Below, piece after piece: positions 57,238-64,000 of a stretch of 64,000 nucleotides of DNA. This DNA is from Rhodobium gokarnense (lineage in GTDB: Bacteria; Pseudomonadota; Alphaproteobacteria; Rhizobiales; Rhodobiaceae). A program made the position numbers and the translations under genes. The notes beneath the pieces were generated by a model. The model searched no databases, was not told the DNA's origin, and worked only from the letters and a program-made list of their open reading frames with translations. The number at the start of each line of letters is the position of its first letter. Positions within the stretch are counted from its first letter, which is position 1. The stretch lies in contig NZ_JAOQNS010000005.1 in the NCBI RefSeq assembly GCF_025961475.1, forward strand, positions 310,001-374,000, in the 5' to 3' direction.

Positions 57238-57886
57238 ATGAACGTCGCACCTCACTCAGCCGTCATCCCGGGCGGAGCGAAGCGGAGACCCGGGACCCAT
57301 TGCCCCTCTCCACACAGCGGCCCGCCGCGGAGCCTTTCGCGCCATCGATGCGCGCTCATGCCCGGTCCGGCCTGCAACCGCCATACCGCGTTGACAGGGG
57401 CAATAGGCCCCGGGTCTGCGCCCGGGGTGACGACTGAACATGTGGCGAAGCGAGTGGAAAAACCGCCGCCGTCATTGCCAGTGAGCGAAGCGAGCGTGGC
57501 AATCCAGCGCTACGCGCTCCGGGCAAGCGGACCTGGATCGCCGCGTCGGCCTTGCGGGCCCTCCGGGCTCGATGAACGTCGCACCTCACTCACCCGTCAT
57601 CCCGGGCGGAGCGAAGCGGAGACCCGGGACCCATTGCCCCTCTCCACACAGTAGCCCGCCGCGGAGCCTTTCGCGCCATCGATGCGCGCTCATGCCCGGT
57701 CCGGCCTGCAACCGCCATACCGCGTTGACAGGGGCAATAGGCCCCGGGTCTGCGCCTGGGGTGACGGCTGAACATGTGGCGAAGGAAGTAGAAAAAACCG
57801 CCGCCGTCATTGCCAGTGAGCGAAGCGAGCGTGGCAATCCAGCGCTACGCGCTCCGAGCAAGCGGCTCTGGATCGCCGCGTCGGCC
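57211..57886. repeat. Tandem duplication of a 334-bp unit
   Basis: GTCGGCCTTGCG.GCCCT.CGGGCTCGATG followed by AACGTCGCACCTCACTCA starts at about 57211 and again at about 57545, and the sequence is nearly identical for the whole 334 bp (offset 334 at every landmark). Each unit contains the GGCAATAGGCCCCGGGTCTG block also seen at 3993 and 4367, and the GTCATTGCCAGTGAGCGAAG palindrome block. Non-coding. 57019-57946 contains no gene I can support. Confidence 0.85.
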
Positions 57887-57946
57887 GTACGGCCTCCTCG
57901 CGATGACGACGAAGCCCTATCGCTGTGTCCCGTCAAACACCTGACC

Positions 57947-58234
57947 CTACCGCCCCGACAGGATCGGATCCTCCAGCACCACCGCGTTCTCGCTGAGGAA
58001 GTGGCGCAGCGCCATGACCAGGTGCCAGGCGTGGCGGTCGTCGCCGCGGGCAAGGGCGTCGCGGATGTCGTCGGCGATCATGTTGCGCACCGCCTCCACC
58101 CCGCGGTCCCTGTGCATCAGGTAGTTGCCGAGGGCGGCGGCGGCGATTTCCGGGATGTGTTCGTGTTCGGCAATCGCCAGGATCTCGTCTTCGTCGAGAC
58201 CGCTGAGGGCGATGCAGTCTTCCAGCGAGATCAT
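57947..58234 (-). CDS. Small conserved-looking protein (about 95 aa)
   Basis: MISLEDCIALSGLDEDEILAIAEHEHIP, then GNYLMHRDRGVEAVRNMIADDIRDAL and HAWHLVMALRHFL: helical, with a His-rich start. ATG 58234 is preferred because GGAGGGAG lies immediately upstream; the frame is open to ATG 58270 with a lysine/arginine-rich extension. I do not recognise the family; probable alphaproteobacterial conserved protein. Confidence 0.65.
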   Translation of the reverse strand: MISLEDCIALSGLDEDEILAIAEHEHIPEIAAAALGNYLMHRDRGVEAVRNMIADDIRDALARGDDRHAWHLVMALRHFLSENAVVLEDPILSGR

Positions 58235-58465
58235 CTCTCCCTCCACGTTTTTTCTTTTCTTCATCCTCATATGGGTGCTGCGGCGCTGTTTTCGATGCGG
58301 TTCATGCGCGGAAACACTTGGTTTTTCTGCGGCTTATCGACGCCGAAACGGTGATCCGGCTCAGGATTCCCTCCGTTCACCTTTGCGTTTCAAAACGAAA
58401 CGGGAGCGCAGGCACGGGGCTTGCTGAGGTCCTTGCAGACACAGAGCCCGTTTGCAGGACGCTTC

Positions 58466-59833
58466 ATGCTGGACCGCCGATCGTTTCTGACTGCCGGCGG
58501 CGGATTTGCCGCCGCTGCCCTTGCCCCCGCCGCGCCGGCGCGGGCCAACATCGAAGTCGCCGAACTGCGCGGCTCGCTCGATGCGTCCCATTTCGGCGCA
58601 CGACCCGGCGCCGTCGACGACCAGAGCCGCATCCTGCAGATGGCGATCGACCAGGCGACGCGCGAGCACCGGCCGCTGTTCATCCCGCCGGGCCGCTACC
58701 AGGTCTCCAACCTCACCCTACCGGACGGCGCGCAGATCGTCGGCATTCCCGACGAGACGCAGCTCGTCTACCAGGGCGGCGGGCATTTCCTCCTCGGCGA
58801 GAAGGCCGAGCGGCTGTCCCTGGAGGGCATCGTCATCGACGGCTCCAACCGGCTGCTGGAAGACTACGCGCCGGGCCTCGTCCACTTCATCGACGTGGAG
58901 CGGGTGACGATCGCCAACTGCTCGATTTCCGGCAGCGCCATGAACGGCATCTCGCTGCATCGCTGCGGCGGGCGCATCGAGCGCTCCACGGTCTCCGGCG
59001 CCGGCCAGGCCGCGATCCAGACCATGGAGGCCAAGGGCCTTGCGATCCGCGACAACGTCGTTACCAACTGCGCCAATGGCGGCATCCTCGTCCATCGCTG
59101 GACCGAGGGCGACGACGGCACGCTCGTCACCGGCAACCGCGTCGAAGAAATCTACGCCCGGGACGGCGGCACCGGCCAGAATGGCAACGGCATCAACGTC
59201 TTTCGCGCCCACAATGTGATGGTCGCCAACAACCGGGTGGCCAATTGCGCGTTTTCCGCGATCCGCTCCAATGCCGGCTCGAACGTCCAGATCACCGCCA
59301 ATAGCTGCCTGAAGTCCGGCGAGACGGCGATCTATTCGGAATTCGCCTTCGAGGGCGCCGTCATCTCCGACAACATCGTCGACGGCGGCGCCAACGGCAT
59401 CTCCGTCGTCAATTTCCGCGAGGGCGGCCGGCTCGCCACCGTCTCCGGCAACCTCGTGCGCAACATGTCGACCATCGGCCCCTACACGTCCGAGCCGCCG
59501 GGCTTCGGCAGCGGGATTGCTGCTGAGGGCGACACCACCATCGCAAACAATGTGGTGGAGAACGTGCCGCTCTTTGGCCTGGCGCTGGGCTGGGGCCCGC
59601 ACATGCGCAATGTCACAGCGACCGGCAATATCGTGCGCAATGCCAAGGTCGGCATCGCCGTTTCCGTCGTCGACGGGGTCGGGCCGGCGGTCGTTGCCAA
59701 CAACATTCTGGAAGAGACCGCGGACGGCGCCATCATCGGCTTTCGCTGGGCCGATCGGGCGAGCGACGACCTCGTGGACGGCGGCGGCGACGCCTTTGCC
59801 GGCCTCACCGTTGCCAACAATGTCGCGCGCTGA
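58466..59833 (+). CDS. TIGR03808-type Tat-exported beta-helix protein
   Basis: 455 aa from ATG 58466 with a twin-arginine signal (LDRRSFLTAGGGFAAAALAPA). A parallel beta-helix follows: repeated N-x-(I/V)-x-(N/G) turns such as VTIANCSISGSAMNGISLH, LAIRDNVVTNCANGGILVH, VQITANSCLKSGETAIYS. The Gly/Asn-rich FIPPGRYQVSNLTLPDG start fits TIGR03808. Polysaccharide binding or hydrolysis is usual for this fold but no catalytic site is evident. Upstream neighbour is the small minus-strand gene; the 58235-58465 gap holds both promoters. Confidence 0.87.
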   Translation: MLDRRSFLTAGGGFAAAALAPAAPARANIEVAELRGSLDASHFGARPGAVDDQSRILQMAIDQATREHRPLFIPPGRYQVSNLTLPDGAQIVGIPDETQLVYQGGGHFLLGEKAERLSLEGIVIDGSNRLLEDYAPGLVHFIDVERVTIANCSISGSAMNGISLHRCGGRIERSTVSGAGQAAIQTMEAKGLAIRDNVVTNCANGGILVHRWTEGDDGTLVTGNRVEEIYARDGGTGQNGNGINVFRAHNVMVANNRVANCAFSAIRSNAGSNVQITANSCLKSGETAIYSEFAFEGAVISDNIVDGGANGISVVNFREGGRLATVSGNLVRNMSTIGPYTSEPPGFGSGIAAEGDTTIANNVVENVPLFGLALGWGPHMRNVTATGNIVRNAKVGIAVSVVDGVGPAVVANNILEETADGAIIGFRWADRASDDLVDGGGDAFAGLTVANNVAR

Positions 59834-59982
59834 AATCCGCCGTTCCGCGCCGCCTCGGTCAACCGCCCGTTACCGCCACTGCCGAAAATTGCGGCAAATT
59901 AACCGGACTTTCACGGCAGCCACCGTATAAAGGTCCACCTTCAACCGTCGGCGCGCTCCGCCTGCGCCAGGATCCGTGGACG

Positions 59983-61212
59983 ATGCACCAGACGACGCTT
60001 GCCCGCAGCACCTTGAGCTGGACGGCGTATCATTCGCTCGCCGACTGCGCCGCGCTCTGGTGCGACTTCCAGAAGCGCGCGATCCGCACGCCCTACCAGC
60101 GCTTCGAATGGCTGAACAGCTGGATGGAGACCTTCGGGCGGCGCGACGGCACCGAGCCGCTGATCCTCGTAGGCTTTGAGGGCGACAATCCGCGAATCCT
60201 GTTGCCGCTCGCCGTCGACCGGGAACTCGGCGCACGGCGCCTCACCTGGCTCGCCGGCGACTGGTGCGACTACGCCATGCCGCTGATCGCCCCGGAACTG
60301 GCCGAAGCGCTGACGGATGGCGACGTCGCGGCGATCTGGCGAACCGTCGCGGAGATCGCCGACGGCGCCGATTATCTGCTGCTTGAGCGGCAGCCGCTAA
60401 ACCTCGGCGACTTCGACAACCCCTTCGCGCGCTATGATGCCCGGCCCTTCACCTCCAAGGCCTATGCGCTTCGCATCGGCGGCGACTGGGAGAGCTTCTA
60501 CGAGCGCATGCACAGCACCAAGTCGCGGCGGCGCCTGCGCGACAAGGAAAAGCGCATCAAGCGCTGCGGCGAGATCGCCTTCCGCAGGCTTTCCGGCGCC
60601 ACCGAAATCCACGGCGCGGTCGGCGAACTCCTTGACTGGAAGGTGGCGCAGATCCTGGAGCGCGGCGCCTTCAACCCGTTCGACGACACCACCAGCGACA
60701 TGTTCCTTGCCCATGTGCTGACGAGCGCGCCGGAGTTCGTCCGGTTCTACGCGCTGGAGGTCGGCGGCAAGATGGCCGCGGCGGCGATCGGCCTCGTCGA
60801 CGGCAAGACGATCTCCATCTTCCAGCTCGCCTACGGGCCGGGTCCCTGCGCGCGCTATTCGCCGGGCCGTATCCTGATTCACAAGGTGATGAAGGCGGCG
60901 ATCGAGGAGAAGCTGGAGATTTTCGACTTCTCGCTCGGCGACGAAGGCTACAAGCTGGATGTGTGCGACATCCATGTGGAGATGATGCAGACCTCGCACG
61001 CCATGACCGCGAGCGGCTGGCTGCCGGCGACCCTGCACACCGCCAAGAGCATTGCCAAGCGGCGGGTCAAGGCCTCCGAACGCCTGACGGCGGCGACCTT
61101 CGCCGTCAACCGCGCCGTCCACCGGCTCGGCTTTTCCGCGGTCGGGCGCGTGCGCAGCGACATCGATCCGGAACCGCCGACCACGAAGGCGCCGGTCAGC
61201 GCGCAATCCTAG
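59983..61212 (+). CDS. BioF2-like GNAT acyltransferase (CelD/BcsL type)
   Basis: 409 aa. Contains the BioF2-type acetyltransferase core: WCDFQKRAIRTPYQRFEWLNSW, EFVRFYALEVGGKMAAAAIG, GKTISIFQLAYGPGPCARYSPGRILIHKVM and LEIFDFSLGDEGYKLDV. Such proteins are found with polysaccharide genes (CelD-like). ATG 59983. 150 bp after the beta-helix gene, same direction, so they may act on the same envelope polymer (inference). Confidence 0.83.
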   Translation: MHQTTLARSTLSWTAYHSLADCAALWCDFQKRAIRTPYQRFEWLNSWMETFGRRDGTEPLILVGFEGDNPRILLPLAVDRELGARRLTWLAGDWCDYAMPLIAPELAEALTDGDVAAIWRTVAEIADGADYLLLERQPLNLGDFDNPFARYDARPFTSKAYALRIGGDWESFYERMHSTKSRRRLRDKEKRIKRCGEIAFRRLSGATEIHGAVGELLDWKVAQILERGAFNPFDDTTSDMFLAHVLTSAPEFVRFYALEVGGKMAAAAIGLVDGKTISIFQLAYGPGPCARYSPGRILIHKVMKAAIEEKLEIFDFSLGDEGYKLDVCDIHVEMMQTSHAMTASGWLPATLHTAKSIAKRRVKASERLTAATFAVNRAVHRLGFSAVGRVRSDIDPEPPTTKAPVSAQS

Positions 61213-61219
61213 ACGACCT

Positions 61220-61245
61220 TGATCGGCGACGACGGACCGGCATAG
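61220..61245 (+). promoter_or_regulatory. Candidate ECF promoter before the sigma gene
   Basis: TGATCGG-N14-CATAG, matched by TGATCGG-N13-CATAG before the fasciclin gene (62539-62563). CATAG ends 10 bases before the sigma ATG, so a leaderless or short-leader transcript is implied. The shared words are few and the spacer differs by one, so this is tentative. Confidence 0.3.
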
Positions 61246-61255
61246 TCTTGGTCCG

Positions 61256-61846
61256 ATGGACGGGTTTGCGAAGAGCCCGGAGCGAGGCGGCGCCGGAGAT
61301 CATTTGCCCCAGGCTGAAGACATCGAGGAGCTGCTTTCGCGGACCGCGCTCGGCGACCGGGACGCCTTTCGCCTGCTCTACGTGCACACCTCGGCGAAAC
61401 TTTTCGGCGTTTGCCTCCGTTTGCTGAAAGACAAGGCCCGGGCCGAAGACGCGCTGCAGGAGGTCTATGTCAAGATCTGGTCCAACGCTTCGAAATACGC
61501 CCCATCCGGCTACAGCCCGATTTCCTGGCTGGTGGCGGTCGCCCGCAACCATGTCATCGACATCCTCAGGGCGGCGAAGCCGGAAGCGGTCGATATCGAC
61601 GACGTGCCGGACGCGGCCGACGACGGGCCGACGCCGGAGCAGGTGTCGGAACGCCGCTCGACCCGCCGGGCGATCGAGGACTGCCTCGACGAACTGGACC
61701 ATGCTGCGGCGGAGGCCGTGCGCAGCGCCTATCTCGACGGCGACAGCTACCGGGAACTGGCCGAGCGCCAGGATGTGCCGCTCAACACCATGCGAACGCG
61801 GCTCAGGCGCAGCCTGATGAAACTGAGAGACTGCCTGGAACGATGA
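61256..61846 (+). CDS. ECF sigma factor (SigK-like)
   Basis: 196 aa. Sigma-70 region 2 (RDAFRLLYVHTSAKLFGVCLRLLKD, ALQEVYVKIW, ISWLVAVARNHVIDILR) and region 4 (YLDGDSYRELAERQDVPLNTMRTRLRRSLMKL). No extra C-terminal domain. ATGA overlap with the anti-sigma gene. In mycobacteria SigK with RskA controls the fasciclin proteins MPT70/MPT83; the same gene order here suggests the same circuit, though the organism is unrelated. Confidence 0.85.
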   Translation: MDGFAKSPERGGAGDHLPQAEDIEELLSRTALGDRDAFRLLYVHTSAKLFGVCLRLLKDKARAEDALQEVYVKIWSNASKYAPSGYSPISWLVAVARNHVIDILRAAKPEAVDIDDVPDAADDGPTPEQVSERRSTRRAIEDCLDELDHAAAEAVRSAYLDGDSYRELAERQDVPLNTMRTRLRRSLMKLRDCLER

Positions 61847-62541
61847 GTGCTGGCGACGACAAACGGCGGAAGGACGACGCGGCGATTGCCGAATACGCGC
61901 TCGGCGTGCTGCCGGCCGAGGAGCGCGCCGCCCTTTCCCGCCGGCTCCAGGACGAGCCGGACCTCCAGGCCGACTTGCGCGCCTGGGAGGAGCGGTTCGC
62001 GCCGGTCGCCGACGAGGTGGTGCCGGTCGCACCGCCGGCCGAGACGCTGTCGCGGATCGAGGATCGGCTGTTCGGCGCACCGGCACAGAAGCCCGGCATT
62101 GCCAGAAGAACCCTTCTCCTCTGGCAGGGCCTCAGCGCCGTGTCGCTCGCCGCCCTGGTGGTTGTCGCGGCGTTGTTCCTGACGCAGCCCGGACCGCGCG
62201 AGGCCGGCCCGACCTATGTTTCCGAACTCACCGCCGAGGACAAGGCGTTCCACCTGGTCGCGCTCTATGACGGCGAAGAGGGCGTCCTGCGCCTTCACCG
62301 CACGACCGGGGCACCCGCGGGCGGGCACGATTTCGAGCTGTGGCTGATCGAAGGGGGTAACGCCCCGATCTCGCTCGGCCTGGTGCCGCGCGATCCGGCC
62401 GGCCGGCTCACCATCCCCGGCGAGCTTGCCGGACGGCTTTCCGGCGCGACGCTCGCCGTCAGCGACGAGCCGGCAGGCGGCTCGCCCACCGGCGCTCCCA
62501 CGGGACCGGTCGTTGCCACCGGGGCGATCACGCCGATCTGA
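61843..62541 (+). CDS. RskA-like membrane anti-sigma factor
   Basis: 232 aa. Cytosolic N-terminus with the anti-sigma domain (IAEYALGVLPAEERAALSRRLQDEPDLQADL), one membrane helix (91-113), and a periplasmic RskA domain with LTAEDKAFHLVALYD, GGHDFELWLIEGG and a C-terminal Gly/Pro-rich stretch. No zinc HxxxCxxC. Translationally coupled to the sigma gene. Confidence 0.85.
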   Translation: MSAGDDKRRKDDAAIAEYALGVLPAEERAALSRRLQDEPDLQADLRAWEERFAPVADEVVPVAPPAETLSRIEDRLFGAPAQKPGIARRTLLLWQGLSAVSLAALVVVAALFLTQPGPREAGPTYVSELTAEDKAFHLVALYDGEEGVLRLHRTTGAPAGGHDFELWLIEGGNAPISLGLVPRDPAGRLTIPGELAGRLSGATLAVSDEPAGGSPTGAPTGPVVATGAITPI

Positions 62542-62563
62542 TCGGGTGTGATCGGCCCCATAG
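62539..62563 (+). promoter_or_regulatory. Candidate ECF promoter before the fasciclin gene
   Basis: TGATCGG-N13-CATAG; the first three bases are the stop codon of the anti-sigma gene. It resembles the stretch ahead of the sigma gene (61220-61245), as expected if the sigma factor drives both. About 90 bp from the fasciclin start. Confidence 0.3.
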
Positions 62564-62655
62564 ATATTTTTCCGTATTCCCCGAAACTTTTTTGAAAAGC
62601 GCTCCGTTGCTTGGCCTGTCCCACGAACGAGGACGTCAAACCAAGGAGCCACTAC

Positions 62656-63216
62656 ATGACTTCCAAGACCACCTCGATTTTCGCCGCTGCCGGTCTGGCA
62701 CTTTCGCTCACCGCCGGTGCCGCGCTCGCCGACAACCCGATGGTCGGCGGCGCGCCGATGTACGCGAACAAGAACATCGTGGAGAACGCGGTCAACTCCA
62801 AGGACCACGAGACGCTGGTCGCCGCCGTCAAGGCCGCCGGTCTCGTCGAGACGCTGCAGGGCAAGGGCCCGTTCACCGTCTTTGCGCCGACCGATGAGGC
62901 CTTCGAGATGCTGCCGGACGGCACCGTCGAGACGCTCCTGAAGCCCGAGAACAAGGACCAGCTCACCAAGATCCTGACCTGCCATGTGGTCGCCGCGGAC
63001 GCCATGTCCGACGCCATCAAGAAGATGGTCGCCGACGATGGCGGCATGCATCCGGTCAAGACCGTGGGCGGCTGCGAGTTCACCGCCATGACCAAGGACG
63101 GCAAGATCATGATCAAGGACGGCCAGGGCAATGTCGCCACCGTCACGATCGCCGACGTCGAACAGTCGAACGGCGTCATCCACGTCATCGACCACGTGCT
63201 TCTGCCGGCCTCGTAA
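62656..63216 (+). CDS. Secreted fasciclin (FAS1) protein
   Basis: 186 aa. Signal peptide ending AALADN, then one FAS1 domain: NIVENAVNSKDHETLVAAVKAAGLVETLQGKGPFTVFAPTDEAFEMLP with the conserved TVFAPTDEAF (H1 motif) and GVIHVIDHVLLP (H2 motif). ATG 62656 with AGGAG. Downstream of the ECF/anti-sigma pair and probably its target. Adhesion or surface function, as for other FAS1 proteins. Confidence 0.92.
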   Translation: MTSKTTSIFAAAGLALSLTAGAALADNPMVGGAPMYANKNIVENAVNSKDHETLVAAVKAAGLVETLQGKGPFTVFAPTDEAFEMLPDGTVETLLKPENKDQLTKILTCHVVAADAMSDAIKKMVADDGGMHPVKTVGGCEFTAMTKDGKIMIKDGQGNVATVTIADVEQSNGVIHVIDHVLLPAS

Positions 63217-63228
63217 GGCGCCAGGACT

Positions 63229-63266
63229 GCGGCCCCGCCCCGATTTCTGCCGGCGCGCGGGGCCGC
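63229..63266. terminator. GC-rich inverted repeat after fasciclin
   Basis: GCGGCCCCGC / GCGGGGCCGC perfect 10-bp arms (63229-63238, 63257-63266). No T-tract, so a weak terminator or mRNA 3'-end structure. Confidence 0.5.
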
Positions 63267-63376
63267 GGCTCCCAATCTCACCGAAACGTGCTTCAGTGTT
63301 GAGGCGCTTCAGCGTTTCCACATGAGGGTCACGCATCCTATTTAAGGCCAAAGACGTTCAACGGAGGTATTTGCTC

Positions 63377-63874
63377 ATGAAACGCCGCGAGTTTCTGATT
63401 GTCGGCGGCGCCGTCGTCGCGGCAGCGGCCGGCAGTTTTGCCTATCTCGGCGGGTCCTTCGCCGAGGAAAAGGGTGTGGAGGGGAACTTCGAGATCACGA
63501 AGACGCCGGAGGAATGGCGCGCGGAGCTGACCGAGGCGGAATTCGCCGTCCTTCGCGAAGAAGATACGGAGCGCGCCTACACCAGCGACCTTCTCAAGGA
63601 AAAGCGCGAAGGCACCTATGTCTGTGCCGGCTGCGCGCTGCCGCTCTATTCGTCCGAGACCAAGTTCGACAGCGGAACCGGCTGGCCAAGCTTTTATGCG
63701 GCCATCGACGGCGCGGTTGGCACGAAGGAGGACAACTCCCTGTTCATGACGCGCACCGAAGTCCATTGCCGACGCTGCGGCGGCCATCTCGGCCACATTT
63801 TTGATGACGGCCCGCCGCCGACCGGCAAGCGCCACTGCATCAACGGCGTCGCGCTGGATTTTGAGGCGGCGTAG
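63377..63874 (+). CDS. msrB: Tat-exported MsrB
   Basis: 165 aa from ATG 63377 with GGAGG upstream. Twin-arginine signal (MKRREFLIVGGAVVAAAAG) then the MsrB domain: zinc CAGC and [26 protein letters not shown], catalytic RHCING. Same fold as 28771 but exported, so it repairs periplasmic methionine sulfoxide. A TTG start at 63371 is a shorter alternative. Confidence 0.9.
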   Translation: MKRREFLIVGGAVVAAAAGSFAYLGGSFAEEKGVEGNFEITKTPEEWRAELTEAEFAVLREEDTERAYTSDLLKEKREGTYVCAGCALPLYSSETKFDSGTGWPSFYAAIDGAVGTKEDNSLFMTRTEVHCRRCGGHLGHIFDDGPPPTGKRHCINGVALDFEAA

Positions 63875-63900
63875 GGCGCGTTCGCCCGAGCGAGCAGCAA

Positions 63901-63990
63901 ATGGATTGCCGCGTCGGCCTGACGGCCTCCTCGCAATGACGTTGAAATAATTTAGAAAATCGTCATTGCGAGCGGAGCGAAGCAATCCAG
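63901..63990. repeat. Palindromic intergenic repeat, copy 2
   Basis: ATGGATTGCCGCGTCGGCC ... GCAATGACGTT, AT-rich centre, then CGTCATTGCGAGCGGAGCG ... AATCCAG. It is the inverted form of 3713-3834. Confidence 0.8.
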
Positions 63991-64000
63991 TCCGGAGGCG

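Noticed and set aside
57019-57946. Several overlapping frames in the repeat tract downstream of meaB
   Set aside because: They exist in both copies of the tandem repeat and in both strands, with no start sites; the sequence is a non-coding repeat.

Overview
The window is high-GC chromosomal DNA from an alphaproteobacterium, most likely a member of Hyphomicrobiales (Rhizobiales). The support is a MucR/Ros regulator, a DnaA-domain-IV (HdaB-like) protein next to a DUF6456 protein, DUF2336, DUF1491 and DUF5330 proteins, a Usg protein, a TIGR03808-type Tat protein, a gene-transfer-agent-like packaging cluster, and the mosaic palindromic repeats common in this order. I saw no rRNA, tRNA, CRISPR array or complete insertion sequence.

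Layout. 1-3.6 kb (minus strand): front end of an HK97-type packaging cluster (small-terminase-like HTH protein, large terminase, portal, prohead protease), running off the left edge and most like a GTA. 3.6-4.9 kb: no genes, only repeats. 4.9-6.0 kb: an AT-rich acquired gene for a probable nuclease. 6.3-8.9 kb: 3-hydroxybenzoate 4-monooxygenase (mobA) divergent from a MarR-type mobR, with a readable promoter/operator between them. 9-20.2 kb: housekeeping genes (YcgN-type protein, class A PBP, DUF1214/DUF1254 pair, lipoprotein, DUF2336, DUF1491, DivJ-like kinase with a peptidoglycan-binding protein, DUF5330, SufE). 20.2-22.3 kb: DUF6456, HdaB-like and MucR. 22.6-28.5 kb: a complete seven-gene Mrp antiporter operon. 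28.8-43.3 kb: MsrB, oligopeptidase B, DUF2946 plus a degenerate ZnuA-like protein, a CPA2 antiporter, Crp/Fnr and DUF2892, SodB, branched-chain aminotransferase, haloacid dehalogenase, M20 peptidase, HerA-like ATPase. 43.5-57.0 kb: a LuxR solo, methylmalonyl-CoA mutase (mutA, GFA protein, mutB), a cytosolic chemoreceptor, a second AT-rich island with an exported protein and a membrane protein, periplasmic GDPD, Usg, DUF1131 lipoprotein and MeaB. 57.0-64 kb: a 334-bp tandem repeat, a Tat beta-helix protein, a BioF2-like acyltransferase, an ECF sigma/anti-sigma/fasciclin module and a Tat-exported MsrB.

The functional sets are: mutA, mutB and meaB (propionyl-CoA/methylmalonyl-CoA to succinyl-CoA, with meaB about 7 kb away behind the AT-rich island); mrpA-G (monovalent cation/proton exchange); a cytosolic and an exported MsrB plus SodB for oxidative damage; and the ECF/RskA/fasciclin module, which parallels mycobacterial SigK/RskA/MPT70. 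The least-described material is the two AT-rich islands (nuclease at 4948-5997; exported plus membrane protein at 51214-53120) and the repeats that supply gene stop codons.
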